This document shows positions 1-16,800 of a DNA stretch of 64,000 nucleotides, one piece after another. The first letter of the stretch is position 1; the number at the start of each line of letters is the position of its first letter. The translations under genes were made by a program, and so were the position numbers. The DNA lies in assembly GCA_032718475.1 (NCBI GenBank), contig JAUCBJ010007036.1, positions 28,188 to 92,187 on the forward strand, read 5' to 3'. The notes under the pieces were generated by a model. That model was given only the letters and a program-made list of their open reading frames with translations. It ran no database searches and was not told where the DNA came from. This DNA is from Nemertoderma westbladi (taxonomy: Eukaryota; Xenacoelomorpha; Nemertodermatida; Nemertodermatidae).

Positions 1-4556
<4,556 letters not shown>

Positions 4557-4894
4557 TTGATTGCTTGGACTAACTGCAGTAGATATTGTAGGACCAATTC
4601 GTCGCAGAGGTTTCTAGCCAAACAATCGACGGCGAACTTCCGCACCCTCGGATCGGCGTAACTGCAGTCTAGGAGCTGCAACGCGACCTCCACGTCTACC
4701 ACGGGCCAACCCTGGAGCAGCGCGTACAGCAGCGCCACGTGGTCACGTGAGTTCCAACGCACGCATTGCAACAGTTTACACAACGATTCGGGGCGCTCCT
4801 TAGCTTTGTGTCGGCAGACCCACAGCAGACCCTTCTCCTGCTCCGACAGTTCGCTTAGTGAGTCACGTTGAATGATCTCCTCCCAATCCGCCTT
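4557..4894 (-). CDS. PIK3CA: PIK3CA exon 8 (helical domain, first half)
   Basis: Acceptor TTATTTCCGTAG|AAGG, donor ATCAA|GTAAGT, 338 bases, phase 0 in and phase 2 out. Encodes [20 protein letters not shown] and on to [18 protein letters not shown] and [11 protein letters not shown], the PIK helical domain. The acidic pair of the SELSEQEK stretch falls at codons 542 and 545, the same numbers as the human helical-domain hotspot residues. The acceptor is the first unit of a 27-bp tandem repeat. Confidence 0.94.
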
Positions 4895-7800
4895 CTACGG
4901 AAATAATGTGGGAGATAAAGCCAGTGAAATAAAGTAAGGAAGTAAAGCTATGGAAATAAAGTAAGGAATTGAAGCTATAGAAATAAAGTAAGGAAGTGAA
5001 GCTAGGGAAATAAAGAAAAAAGTTAATAAATTTATGAAAATAAATTAAACAAGGGAAAATACTAAGTAGGTAAATAAACAATACAATACATACAAATACA
5101 TTTGGTTACCGTTTTGTTAGAAACAAATCAGTAATTTATTAGGAATATAAAGTAAAATGGGAAACCATCTGTAAATGAAAGAATGGCAGTGTCTCTTACA
5201 AACACACATCGCGCTACCAACTAACCATAATCGATTCATTCGGCTTCAGGTTGTACTGCTCGACCAGCGGCTCCATCCCGTGCTCCGATACTTTAGCCAA
5301 CCACGCGCCGTGCTCCACCACGGAATCGTACGACGGAAAGCGAACCGGCGTCCGATGGTAGGGGAACTCGATCTCGAGACAGGTGGAACTCCCGTCCATG
5401 TTGGGGTTGGACCCGACCGCGCCCAACGGCACGATAATATCGTCCAAACCCTTGGGGACCGGCCACATGTTCAGTTGGACCTTCCCGGAGAGCAGACGCC
5501 CGGTGAAGTCGAACAGGTTGAGGTTGCCCCAGGCGAGGATGCAATGATCCGAGGCCTTTCGTCGTCGGGTCACCGAGCAGACGGACAGACAAATCTTCGC
5601 GGCGCGGGGCAGGTCGGGGAGGTACATCTTAAACTCGAGCCATTCGTTCCACCTCGGGTTACTGAAGGGAACGCATTGACTCTCCACGTTGGAACACATT
5701 GCCTCGGAACCGTGGTAGACGCCAGCCCGCACGTAGATGTCCTTGTAGGTGTCCTTAACGTTCACGTACTTAGCGCAGATGACCTTGACGCTGAGGTTGG
5801 AGTGTTTCGGGTTGAGGTTGAGTTGGGTTAGATCTTCAGCTGGTTCGCTGTCCAATTGAGACCGCAAGCTGCTGGTGCGTCTGAGGGGATAAAGTTTAAT
5901 AAATTATACAATGGAAATAAAGTAGCAATGAAATATTTATGACTTTATTCAGCAATTCTCAAGCTGTATATAAACACCTTGGTTTGCACAACGTGTTATA
6001 TTTATAATATTTACAAATAATCATTACCAAAACAAAACCTTTATCTCTAATTTATGATATTTACAACCAGAAGAAGCGGTTGAGTTAGTAACAATGGTAA
6101 GAACAATTAATTTAGAATAATCGTAGTATTAGTTACTAAAAGTAGAAACAAAATCAAACTATTGGTTTTATATTAAGTTTATTTTATTAAGTTCATATTT
6201 TGTGTTTCGTCGATGAGCAAATTAGTGACTCAAATCGAACGCAGGTAAAAAAAGTTATTGTTGGCCGCAAGTGAAATAAAGTTTAATTTATTGTTTTGTT
6301 TAGAACACGTTTTTTTTTGGCTCACAGCCACAGCTTTAGTGCCTCTATCCTTGAATATTTCCAATGAAATTCAATTAATTTTTAAACACATTGATTGGAG
6401 TTTGCGGTCATTCTGCGTAATAAACTATTCCTTAAACACGAGAAACAAGTTACATTATATATTTAATTCATGAGCAGATAATTAATGTAAAAAAATATTG
6501 AATGGGTGAAGAGATCACAAGAGCCCACGCCCACGCACGAACCTGATGATACTGGGAATGGTAATGTCGTCGCGAGGGAGATCGTCAATAACCTTTTCTT
6601 TCATTATCAACATGAGGTTGGGAGTGTGGGCGTTGGACAGACAGAGTCGAATGTATTTATATTGGGTGACGGGGTAGTCGTCGGATAGAAGATACTCCTG
6701 GCACCCACAAACCTAGGAAACGGACGAGTAATAGATAGTAAAGGGAACCCGGGTAGCAATAAAAGTATACTTACAGTTCCAGTCTGAAGAGAAACCTGTT
6801 TCACAAAGGAAATATATAAACATAAGGCGATAATACGACTATTATTTGTAACTGTATTTTTAACTGTAATTTTATTAGGCTTCCCTGTTTGATAGTAACA
6901 ACTATTGTATCGTTATTGCATCCATCACTGACTTACTTTTAGTACATAGGTTGAAGAATGTTTCTCTATGCAGGCCAGCAGTCTCTCACGCGTCATTGTG
7001 TTCTTACACTTCTTCTTTATCGCACCGGAAACTATATCGCGAGGTGTACTCATGTGGGATATAACCACGTTGTACTAGAGGGCGTAAGAAACATAAAATT
7101 AAATAAATATATAATTACGCAGAATATAAATTGATGTATATCGTGAAACTCAATATCATAAAAATTAGGTTATTAATTGCAATTCGGAAGCAATAATTAT
7201 TAAAATTATATCACATTAAATTAAATTATAAACTAATAGTACCTGATCTCGCTTTCCGTCCGGGTTAAGGACCCAAATATTGCACGTAAACTTGGATTTG
7301 GATAGGTTATTTATGATTTGGGCGGGAAGACTGTTGTCTTTGTGAACGTTAGGTGGGAAGTGACGCAAGGCGTTACTCATCGGTCCGTTACCAACGTCCT
7401 GTAACGTTGTCACGCAGGTCTCGATGGCGCTGCGACGGAAATCAATGACCTCGGGGTCTTTAATCGCGTCGAATTCGTGTATCGGCATACCGATAGCCGA
7501 ACCTGCAATCAATATAGGGGGTATTACATTATTCATGGAGTCCTCATCGGACGCAATACAGGCATCCGATAAATTTGTGGTAAGCAAGTGATACCATATA
7601 TGTTTAACTATCCGATCTCGTTATATTAAACTAACTGGTCCTGTTAAACCTAACTGATCTTGTTAAACTAACTGATTATGTAAAACTAACCGATCTCAAA
7701 GTTGAGTTTCCTTTCCTCCTTGTCTCCCGGAGGTTCGAAGAGTTTGAGAACCGGTTGAAATAATCGAAGATCGCATAGTCGACGATGTTCATCGTAAAAC

Positions 7801-10800
7801 TCCTCAACATCTGCGTCCTGTGTAACTCCGACAAATATATACAGAGTATCCGCCTGGAAGTGGAAATAATATAAAATAGAATTTATATTTTAACGAATAA
7901 AAATAAAAGCAATCAAAATGTGCTTGGGGCCTCTTAATTTCCGCAAGAGACATAAAGAATGAATGTCTTTTCTCTCCTTTGCGTGATGGTAACAGGCACA
8001 TGTTGGGATTAACTTTCTGCTGCCTAGAGCCAGATTCAAAGCCGAAGCCAATAGAAGCGATATTAAAATAGAAGTCAGTAGACACGAGTGTTTCTCTGGT
8101 AAAGAGATCAACAAAAGGCCGTCAACTAAGCTAGGGGTTAATTCAGCAGTGATTATGAGACATAATACCACCAAAAACATTGATATGGGGCCTAGACGAG
8201 TCGGTATTAAATTAACTAAGGACCAACCCAATAGGTTAAATAAAGAAAACCAACCACGTGTAAGACACATACAGCGGACAGCTGACAAATAGAAATATAT
8301 ACCAAAGCGGTAAGTTTAAGCCGAGTTATAGAAGCAGAAAGACCAGCCAGATAAGCTGGCACCAAATCTATCCACAAGGACCGAGAGACTTGTCCAGGTC
8401 AGAGGAAATATATCCATGACAATGGTTTACACAAGCGTAAGGGCCCTCCAGGCACTATTACCGCATATACGGTGTATAGCGTAACAAATCGGATAGCGTA
8501 ACAAATTGGTTCCACCCACTTTCCAACTTTCCATAGCCGGTTCTTACAGACGTTGAGTCAGATCCATGGGAAGCTTCAAGGGTGGTTAGTGAAGCGCGCA
8601 GTGCGCCCTAGGGCGATATTCCAGCTGGTTCCTTCGCGGAATACGCGTATAATGGTCGTTAATAATCAGCTTATTAGCAGTGGGGAGTCAAACAATCTGG
8701 GGTGGGACGTGGGGGGTACTTCTGCAATAAAATCCCAATATTGCACCACTCAAAGGAACAAAAAGTTCCGAGAGTATGTTATTCAAGGGATCCACCAACC
8801 AACGGTTGTCAAATATTTTTCGACACATATTTATCATATTGGTTGAAATTGTAAAAAAACTAGTTCAACTCAACGTGGTTGTTACCATGACGTTCTAGAA
8901 TTTAGTGTATTTATTAAATATAATAAATGGCCTGCAGCGAACAATACTTCTTGCAATCTTTGAACGCCTATTTCTCAGCTGTTTCTCAAGGAAATTCAGA
9001 TAATGTAACATATTTGGAATCCTTGCGAGGCAAGCTTTTTAATTATATGAAAAATAACGACTAATGTGAAGAAACGATGGTGCGATTTCGCAAAAGACAC
9101 CTTTTGAAAACGCTTATTAAAAAAAAATTAATGGCAAAATCGAAAATTCCGTTCTTTAATATGCTTAGGGTGCCTTTTGCAGCACTCAACCTCAACAATA
9201 TCATTCGTTAGATTAAACAAATAACGCAGTGTTTTCGGCATCGTATAATAGCCTCCTTTATAATAAATATCACTGATCAAGGAAATATATATCACATTAT
9301 AAATTCCCAGACGACATTTTCCTTTGGATTACCACAATAAAAATAGATGCGGCCAGGTGTTGCGCAGCTGGATATGTAACGCACGTGACGAGCGAGATTA
9401 GACATCTCCCCAGTGCACCCCCCCCCCCCCCATCAATGGAATGGATGCAGTCTTCTAAGCTTTGTCCTCCAGTTGCCCCATAAGGAAGTGGATAAACCGA
9501 TAAACCACGTGAGGAAATTATAAATGGTGAAGAGTGAATTCATTAGCATTGTGGACGGCTCTCACTCCCACAGCCCCAAAGGTCACCAAAGTCATTCAGC
9601 AGTGAACTCCAACCTATTATGTACAGCAGTTTATTTCTTTTATAGTTTGTGAGCTACTCTAATTCAGGGCCACCTGACTCTCAGAATGGGGACAAAGAAT
9701 ACCTGGAAAATAAATTTAAGTTGCCCAATTAATACGTTGCCTCGTGACTAAATAAGTTGGACAGTGGCTAACAGAGTCACAAAATATGTTGACTAGGTCG
9801 CCAATTTCGGCCAGTCGCCAAATAATCCTTAAACAGGACGAACCTATTAGCTTCGTTATAATTCACCTGGTATCAAGGGAGAATCGAATTTTGCTTGGTA
9901 ACTATAATTATGTAGTGCAGCCTGCGAAAGGAGTCTGCAAAAAAACAGGTACAACAACTTAGTAAAATCAATATGCAATAAATAATAACAATCTGGCATA
10001 ACAGAAAATCACACCCACTTATCCGAAATGTAACGGGTGAGGGACGCCGACAACCAAGACAGCAACCATCACTAACTCAAATTAATGTTTGTTATCAATT
10101 GAGGGATGTAAACATATTACAGAATGGTTATTCTAACAAAAACAATAAACGAGAGTCATTAGCACTGGTTGCACTTTTTATATTTGCCGTTGTCGGTATT
10201 AGTTATCGGCTTTCTGTTGTCTGCGTATCGTTTACACTTTACACCCAATTGTAACACCGTACCGTAGTGGTATACCGGTCCGGTACTACATATTTTGCAA
10301 CGAAACAGAAACTAAAGATTGATTCATCAGGAATATTTATCTAAATTTCAAACAGAATAGAATAAGTAGTGCGATTTTAAAGAACATAAAGTTGTTATTA
10401 AAACAATTATCGCACAACTTGTTCTAACTGTCTCATTTTAAGATATCCTCCTGGCATCACTACTAGGATCGGCATGCTGCATTGCAGCTGCATTTTTAAG
10501 AATGCTGTGCCGGCTTGTCAACAAAATTGCACCGCCACAACTCCCATCACCCATGACATTTGCTAGATCATCCGCATCTTTAAGGCCAGTGTCCTTTAAG
10601 ATGCGTCTCAAGAAAGTCATGGGCTGTCCACCATGCTTATTCACTCCATGAGGCTGCCAAAGTACAAGATTATGCACTGGCTGGTCCTCACGGCGAAAGC
10701 AATGTCCTGCAAAGCGGAGGCGATTTTGTTCTAGTGTCAAGCTTGGGGGAACCAATGAGACACCTCCAATGTTATATAGTGTCTGGTTGGAGATGTGTGC

Positions 10801-13800
10801 ATTGTACTTGACACAATGTACCCGGCGTAGCATTCTTGTGAATGTGCCATCCAGAGATTTGGTGTCCTCAGCAGTTAGAGCCCAGCATGGACTCCCGTAG
10901 AGGAGTACTGGAACTACTGCTGCTCTAAATAATCGGACCTTAAGTTTCCGATTAATTCTAGGTGACTTCCAAATCCTGGAAAGCCTATTCAAGGCTGCCC
11001 ATGCCTTTCCCTTACGTATTCGAAGGTCCTCACCTGACTTCCGGATCCATGATCCCAGGTAACAGAAGTCGTCCACATGCTCAAGCATACCATCCTTTGA
11101 GCTTATGCTCATCCGATCAGAGACTTGCTGAGGACTTTCAAAGTTAACTGTCAGAATTTTGGTCTTTCTGGAGTTAATAAAAAGACCAACACTAGAAGCA
11201 GCATGTTCTAATGAGCTGAGGAGCCGCTGGGCTCCCTCTAATGATTCTGAGAGTACTCCTAAGTCATCAGCAAAGTCTAGATCAGTTAGGTACTTGGCAG
11301 GATTTCCTCGACTTCTGGAGCCAGTAGGTGGAGTTATCCTCACCCCATCATCATTATGATGATCTAAGGACATGCGTAGAACATAGTCAACCACAATAAT
11401 GAACAAGAATGGTGCAAGTGTGTCTCCTTGGAGGACGCCCCATAACACTTCAAATGGTTCTGTGTCACCGTCAACAGTAGACACAAATGTTGTCGAACCA
11501 TCGTATACTGATCTGATTGCTGCAATAATTTCATCAGGAATCCCATATAATGAAAGTATGCTGAACATACGTGAGCGAGAGACTGAATCAAAGGCCTTGA
11601 AGAAGTCAACAAAGATAACAGCCAGATGCCTGTCTTTCTTTTTTGATAACTCTTCAATTATCCTTCTAAGTGCCAAAATGGGCTCCATGGTCCCACGACC
11701 TTTACGGAACCCATTCTGATTTCCACGTAGCAGTCTCTCAATGGGATCCCTGATGCGATTTAATAGAATTATATTGTATAGTTTTGCAGCAATCGAGATC
11801 AATGAGATTCCCCGAAAAGAACCATAGAGTGTTAGGTTGCCCTTCTTGGGAACTGGCACCAACTTATTTGTTTTCATTTCTTGTGGGACTCTTGTTGTAC
11901 GGTACATGTCTACTATGATGGGATAGATGAGCTTTAAACACTCAGGTATTTTAAAGACCTCAGGGGGAACACCATCTACTCCACTGGCACGATTGGTCTT
12001 AATGCTCTTTGCAGCAGCCTTCACTTCTGCAAAGGAGATATCGCCAATGGGAATATCTGGGAGTACAGACTCAGACACTTTTACTTCTATAAAGTTATCA
12101 GGCAATACCCTGTCATTATTGAGGAGCTTTTCAAAGTGGGCTTTCCAACCATTGAGGCGATCGGCTGGTGATTCAGCCTTAACCTTGGTGGTTGGTTGGC
12201 TTTTCCGCCCAGTAAGCAGATTGATCGATTTCCATGCCTGGGATGATTGCCTGCTGTCGTCAGCATCATTGATGGCATCAACATGTTGGTTTATTAGCTC
12301 CTGGCATCACCATAACGTTTGATAAGGATGTACCGTAATATGGTGATGGCTGACGTCATGGGATTTTGACGTTAACTATGCGACAAAATAATTGGTTGAC
12401 CGTGAGACTATAAGATGCACTTTAGTGCGGTAATTTCCGCACAAACATCAAAACAATGGTGGGGGAAGTTGCATAATAGATGGAAAGGGCCCATCCCAGA
12501 GTTAGCTTGGAATTAATCGTGAGGAAGTAAAGGAATAATGGGCCCAAGGCCTTCAACTGATAGCGGCAATCACAAACAAAGGCGACTCAAACGGGGAGAA
12601 AGAAGATCAGAAAATATCTCGCCTCGATCTGGTAATAAGAACGATTAGTGATTGATTAGTAACGTCAATAAAATGTTCACAATCACTATTAGGGAAATAA
12701 AAACAATAGCTGTACTATCTTTAGTATATGATATGAATGGCGATTGTGCAGATGTAGCCAGGAATTGAGGAAAAGGTAGTGCAGGGGTGATATTAAACGT
12801 GCTCTATAGACGTGCTCTATTATTGGTTGAGGTTTCTATTACTGGTTTTTAAACTTATACACTGGTACCCATAAAACTTAACTGGAATGTTAGGCAGGCA
12901 GGCCTCATAAATAACACGTCTAATAATACATTAAGGACCCCTTGAAGTGGGTAATATAACGTGGTGTTGTGACGGACCCAACAATAGTTAGACTTATTCG
13001 GAACAAAGCCAGTGATGTCAAAGGAAAGCTTCGATAAGGGAAAAGATTACGAGCTTCATAAACTACCTGTGTCGAGGAAACCACTGCCGCAAATAGGTTT
13101 CCGCAACAATGGAAACGAGATAGCGTCTGTGTGCCACTCTGTATCGCCCTAACGGCGTGGAAGGGATATAATCCCTTTCCGTTATAAAGACAACCTCACA
13201 GCGCCTTAAGGAATACATTAGGACGCAGAACACAGGGCACCCATGGGGCAGACTATAAGGATGGATGAATTTGATATATTGTGATGGAGGCTTCATTACA
13301 TGATTGCTCACATGTCTAGGCCTTGTACGGGGTCGGATTTCGTTATGTAATAGCCCAATTATACGTGGAATCCTTTAACAAGGCATTGATTGTGTCATTG
13401 GAATCTGTATCATTGGAACAGGGTCTTCATGTAGGTAACAAGGAAGACAAAGAAAGCTCAGCTCACTGAGCTTACGATTACAAATTCCACTATTGCTGTA
13501 GGTGTGTAGCACTATGTGATAACACTGATATAAAATACTGGAAAGGGCTGTAGAAACCAGGATAATATATTCATTATTCGTTCGTGTGTGACCAATGTGA
13601 CGTTATGGAATTAAAAAGTACAACACTTGTTTTCGTTGAACGATGTCACATAAATTTATCGGCGTGCACTTTAAGGGTGCCTCACCGGCACTCATGCAAA
13701 TAAAAAATGTCTATACCGCACCGGCATACCTCCTTGGCAGTCGTACAAACTGTAAACACTGACTCCCAAAAATAAAAGTGTAATTGAATCTATTGATTTT

Positions 13801-16800
13801 CGTTTATTGTTTTGGTTAGAATGATGTGATTGATAATTTAACATTGGGACGAGATAGTAATTCGTCGATATTGGATTTGGGGATTTGCGTCAAGGTATCT
13901 CCTTTATTGCTCGATTTATTGTTGCTAAAGGGCTGCGATTGGACGAACTGTTCTACCTGTTGGTAGAAGAAATGTTGTTACTACAGCGTAATTATCGATT
14001 ATACCAGTGCTACACATGGGCGTCATAAAATGTTAGCCGGGGAGCTGACCCGATAAAGCATCCCGGACGGCACAATGTAAATATATAGGCCATTAACTGT
14101 TAATGTGTTTGTAAAATGTATTAAAAACACATCAAAGTCTCTCAAAGCATCTGGAAGATAATTGAACATTCAGTTTATAGAAAGGCACCGCACAGATAGA
14201 AGTAGGCCAGGCCATCTCAACCAGGATCAATTGTCTGTCATTATTACAGGCTAGACAACATGTGATGTATTGTGTATACAAACAGAATACCCATATAAAT
14301 TGTAATGCCACCCATGCATTATGGGCCATTACATGGAGATCGAATGGAGCCGCAAACATAGGAATACTGAAATCGTTTCCCATAAAGCCATTGATATAGC
14401 AGTGTCAGTCAGCCCCCAACTGTCTGTCAGTATAAGTAACAATGTAGCCGTTAATGACTTTAACCACAGCATCTTCCATCCCAGGGGTAACAACAGAAGG
14501 CCCCAAACGTTGGGGAATGGAAACCTCGGTGGCTCACCATATGCTTCCTTATAACACTGCTTTTGTAGAATCTTCCGTGACAGACATGAGTGCCTTTCCC
14601 GGGTTTGGAAATAGGTCGTGGATTAACCACAATATACAATGTAAACCACAAACCACACAGGGTGTGTCTCCCATGGAAACTTTTAAGTGTATACTTCGGG
14701 GGAGCGGGGAGTGAGTGTCAATTTTTTTCGGTCACTTTTCAATTGGGCATATAACGTGGTGATTTGGTGTTTCTGCACGTTTCCAATAATAGTGGATAAC
14801 TGTACATTGAAATGTTGATCTTAAATATAAAATAAAGCGAAAGTGGGCGAGATCTTTAAATGAAACGAATAAAGGTGATATAATAATTAATTTAATATAT
14901 TAAAAATTCCTTAGTGGAATAATTAGAATATATATAGTATCTAAATCCGCGAACATGACAGCTCATCCGCATCTAGAAGTCTAAGTGATATCGTAATAAA
15001 TTCACAATCAACGCTGTTTTAGCTTTCCTAATCTTCTGCGAATAAAAGTCACTTAGTCAGAATATTTATTTTCGACTTCATCGGTTTTAACGAATTTAAT
15101 AATTTTTCACTTTTTCACTTCATTTAACGTGAAATTCGCTAAAATATTCATTTACAACTAATATATATTATTAACACTAAAATCTCTTATGTATCACAAA
15201 AATAACTGAAAGCAACAGGTTACAGTGGCACGTTATTCTAACCAAAACAATAAACGAAATTCAATAGAAAAGGTTACAGTTTTATTTTTGATGATAAAAA
15301 CAATAAATTTCAGTGACAATTACTATAATAATTTTAAGTGACAAAAATTTAGTGGAAAAAGGTAATTGTTTTAGTTTATAATTTCTATGATTAGCTACCG
15401 AAGGAGAGGAGGCGTTGGGGGGATTCAAAATCTTAATGAATGCTGTTCGAATGACTTCGAATTGTGTTACACAAAATTTGATAAGTGTTGCTTATAAATA
15501 AGTTAGTTCAATAATATCGAAAGTGTATCGTTTTTGTGTGAAGGAAATACAAAAACCGACTTTTGATGACGCACGTTTTGCAGTTAAATATTAGACAATA
15601 TTGGTTGGTACATTTTCACTTAATTAAAATGAAATTTCCTGAGATGCATTTTATCTGCGAGAAATATATTGGAGATTTACTGATTTTGGAGATTCTCTAC
15701 TAGTGTACGAACTACTAGGGAACGGAGCAGGTTACAATAGCAGAAATCTATAACCAAAACAATAAACGGGAGTTATATCACAGGTAACAAACAGTCCCAT
15801 AATCATTTCGACGATTTATAGATTATTGTAATTATTTATCGGACGAAGCCGGAGATTGTTCTGGGTGAAAGAAGATTGGAAACGGGCGAAGTTTGCTACG
15901 TTCCATTATTGGTGATTACTAATTGTAATCTCGTGGCTACCTTGAAGTTTACTGCGAAAGAAACAACAATATACTGTGAACCTGTACGTATGAACACAAT
16001 CGGGACCATTTATTACCGCGGCTTTATAGAGGAAAGGCGCCAGAGGGGATGAAGTTTAGCTACGTAATGACTAAACAACAGACCAAGAAGCGTAAACGGC
16101 CACGCGCGCACCCTCACTGCATAATCCCAACAACGCAAACACAGAGAACTGGCCATATTCGGAGCACCCAAGACCGCGAAGCCTTTGGATAAAGCCAATT
16201 AGCGCGCATATAGTCAAGGCAAAGAGAAGGAGAGGCAGAAAGCGTAATGGACTTGCGCGCATCAAATATACTCGAGAAGCCGTATATATTCTATACGGGG
16301 AGTGATGCATAGAGCGTCAACATAGCCATATAATGTAACCTGTGTGTGTGGCAGCGGGCAGTCTGGGGTAGGAGCGCGTTACTTATGGTACATGGCCATA
16401 AATGCAAGCGTGGTTGGAGCCAGATCCTCTCGGGATTCGGCTAAAGAGAGTGGCAAGGATGGTAATTAAAAGATCTCGGTGGTGCGCTTTAGACAGGAGT
16501 GAGACACGGCCATCACAACAAATTATTCCTGAGCTCAGACTCAGTAGGCGGCGCCATGCCTATTCTAATAAGAATTGAATGGATGCTAACCCACGCGCCC
16601 CTGTAGCAGGCTCATTGCCATTATATACAGTAATGCATTAAACACGCTGCTAAGCAACGGATTCAATTTTGACCTCGAGTGCGGCAAACCATACGGCATA
16701 ATTAACAATGGAATTACTATACACTCGAATTAAATCGCAAAGCCCTAAATTTGGGCCCTGGATACTGGATGCCGACAGCATCAAGGCAGTAATGACGGGA

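Noticed and set aside
5175-5831. Plus-strand 218-codon ORF
   Set aside because: It is the antisense of PIK3CA exon 7, which has clear C2-domain motifs on the minus strand.
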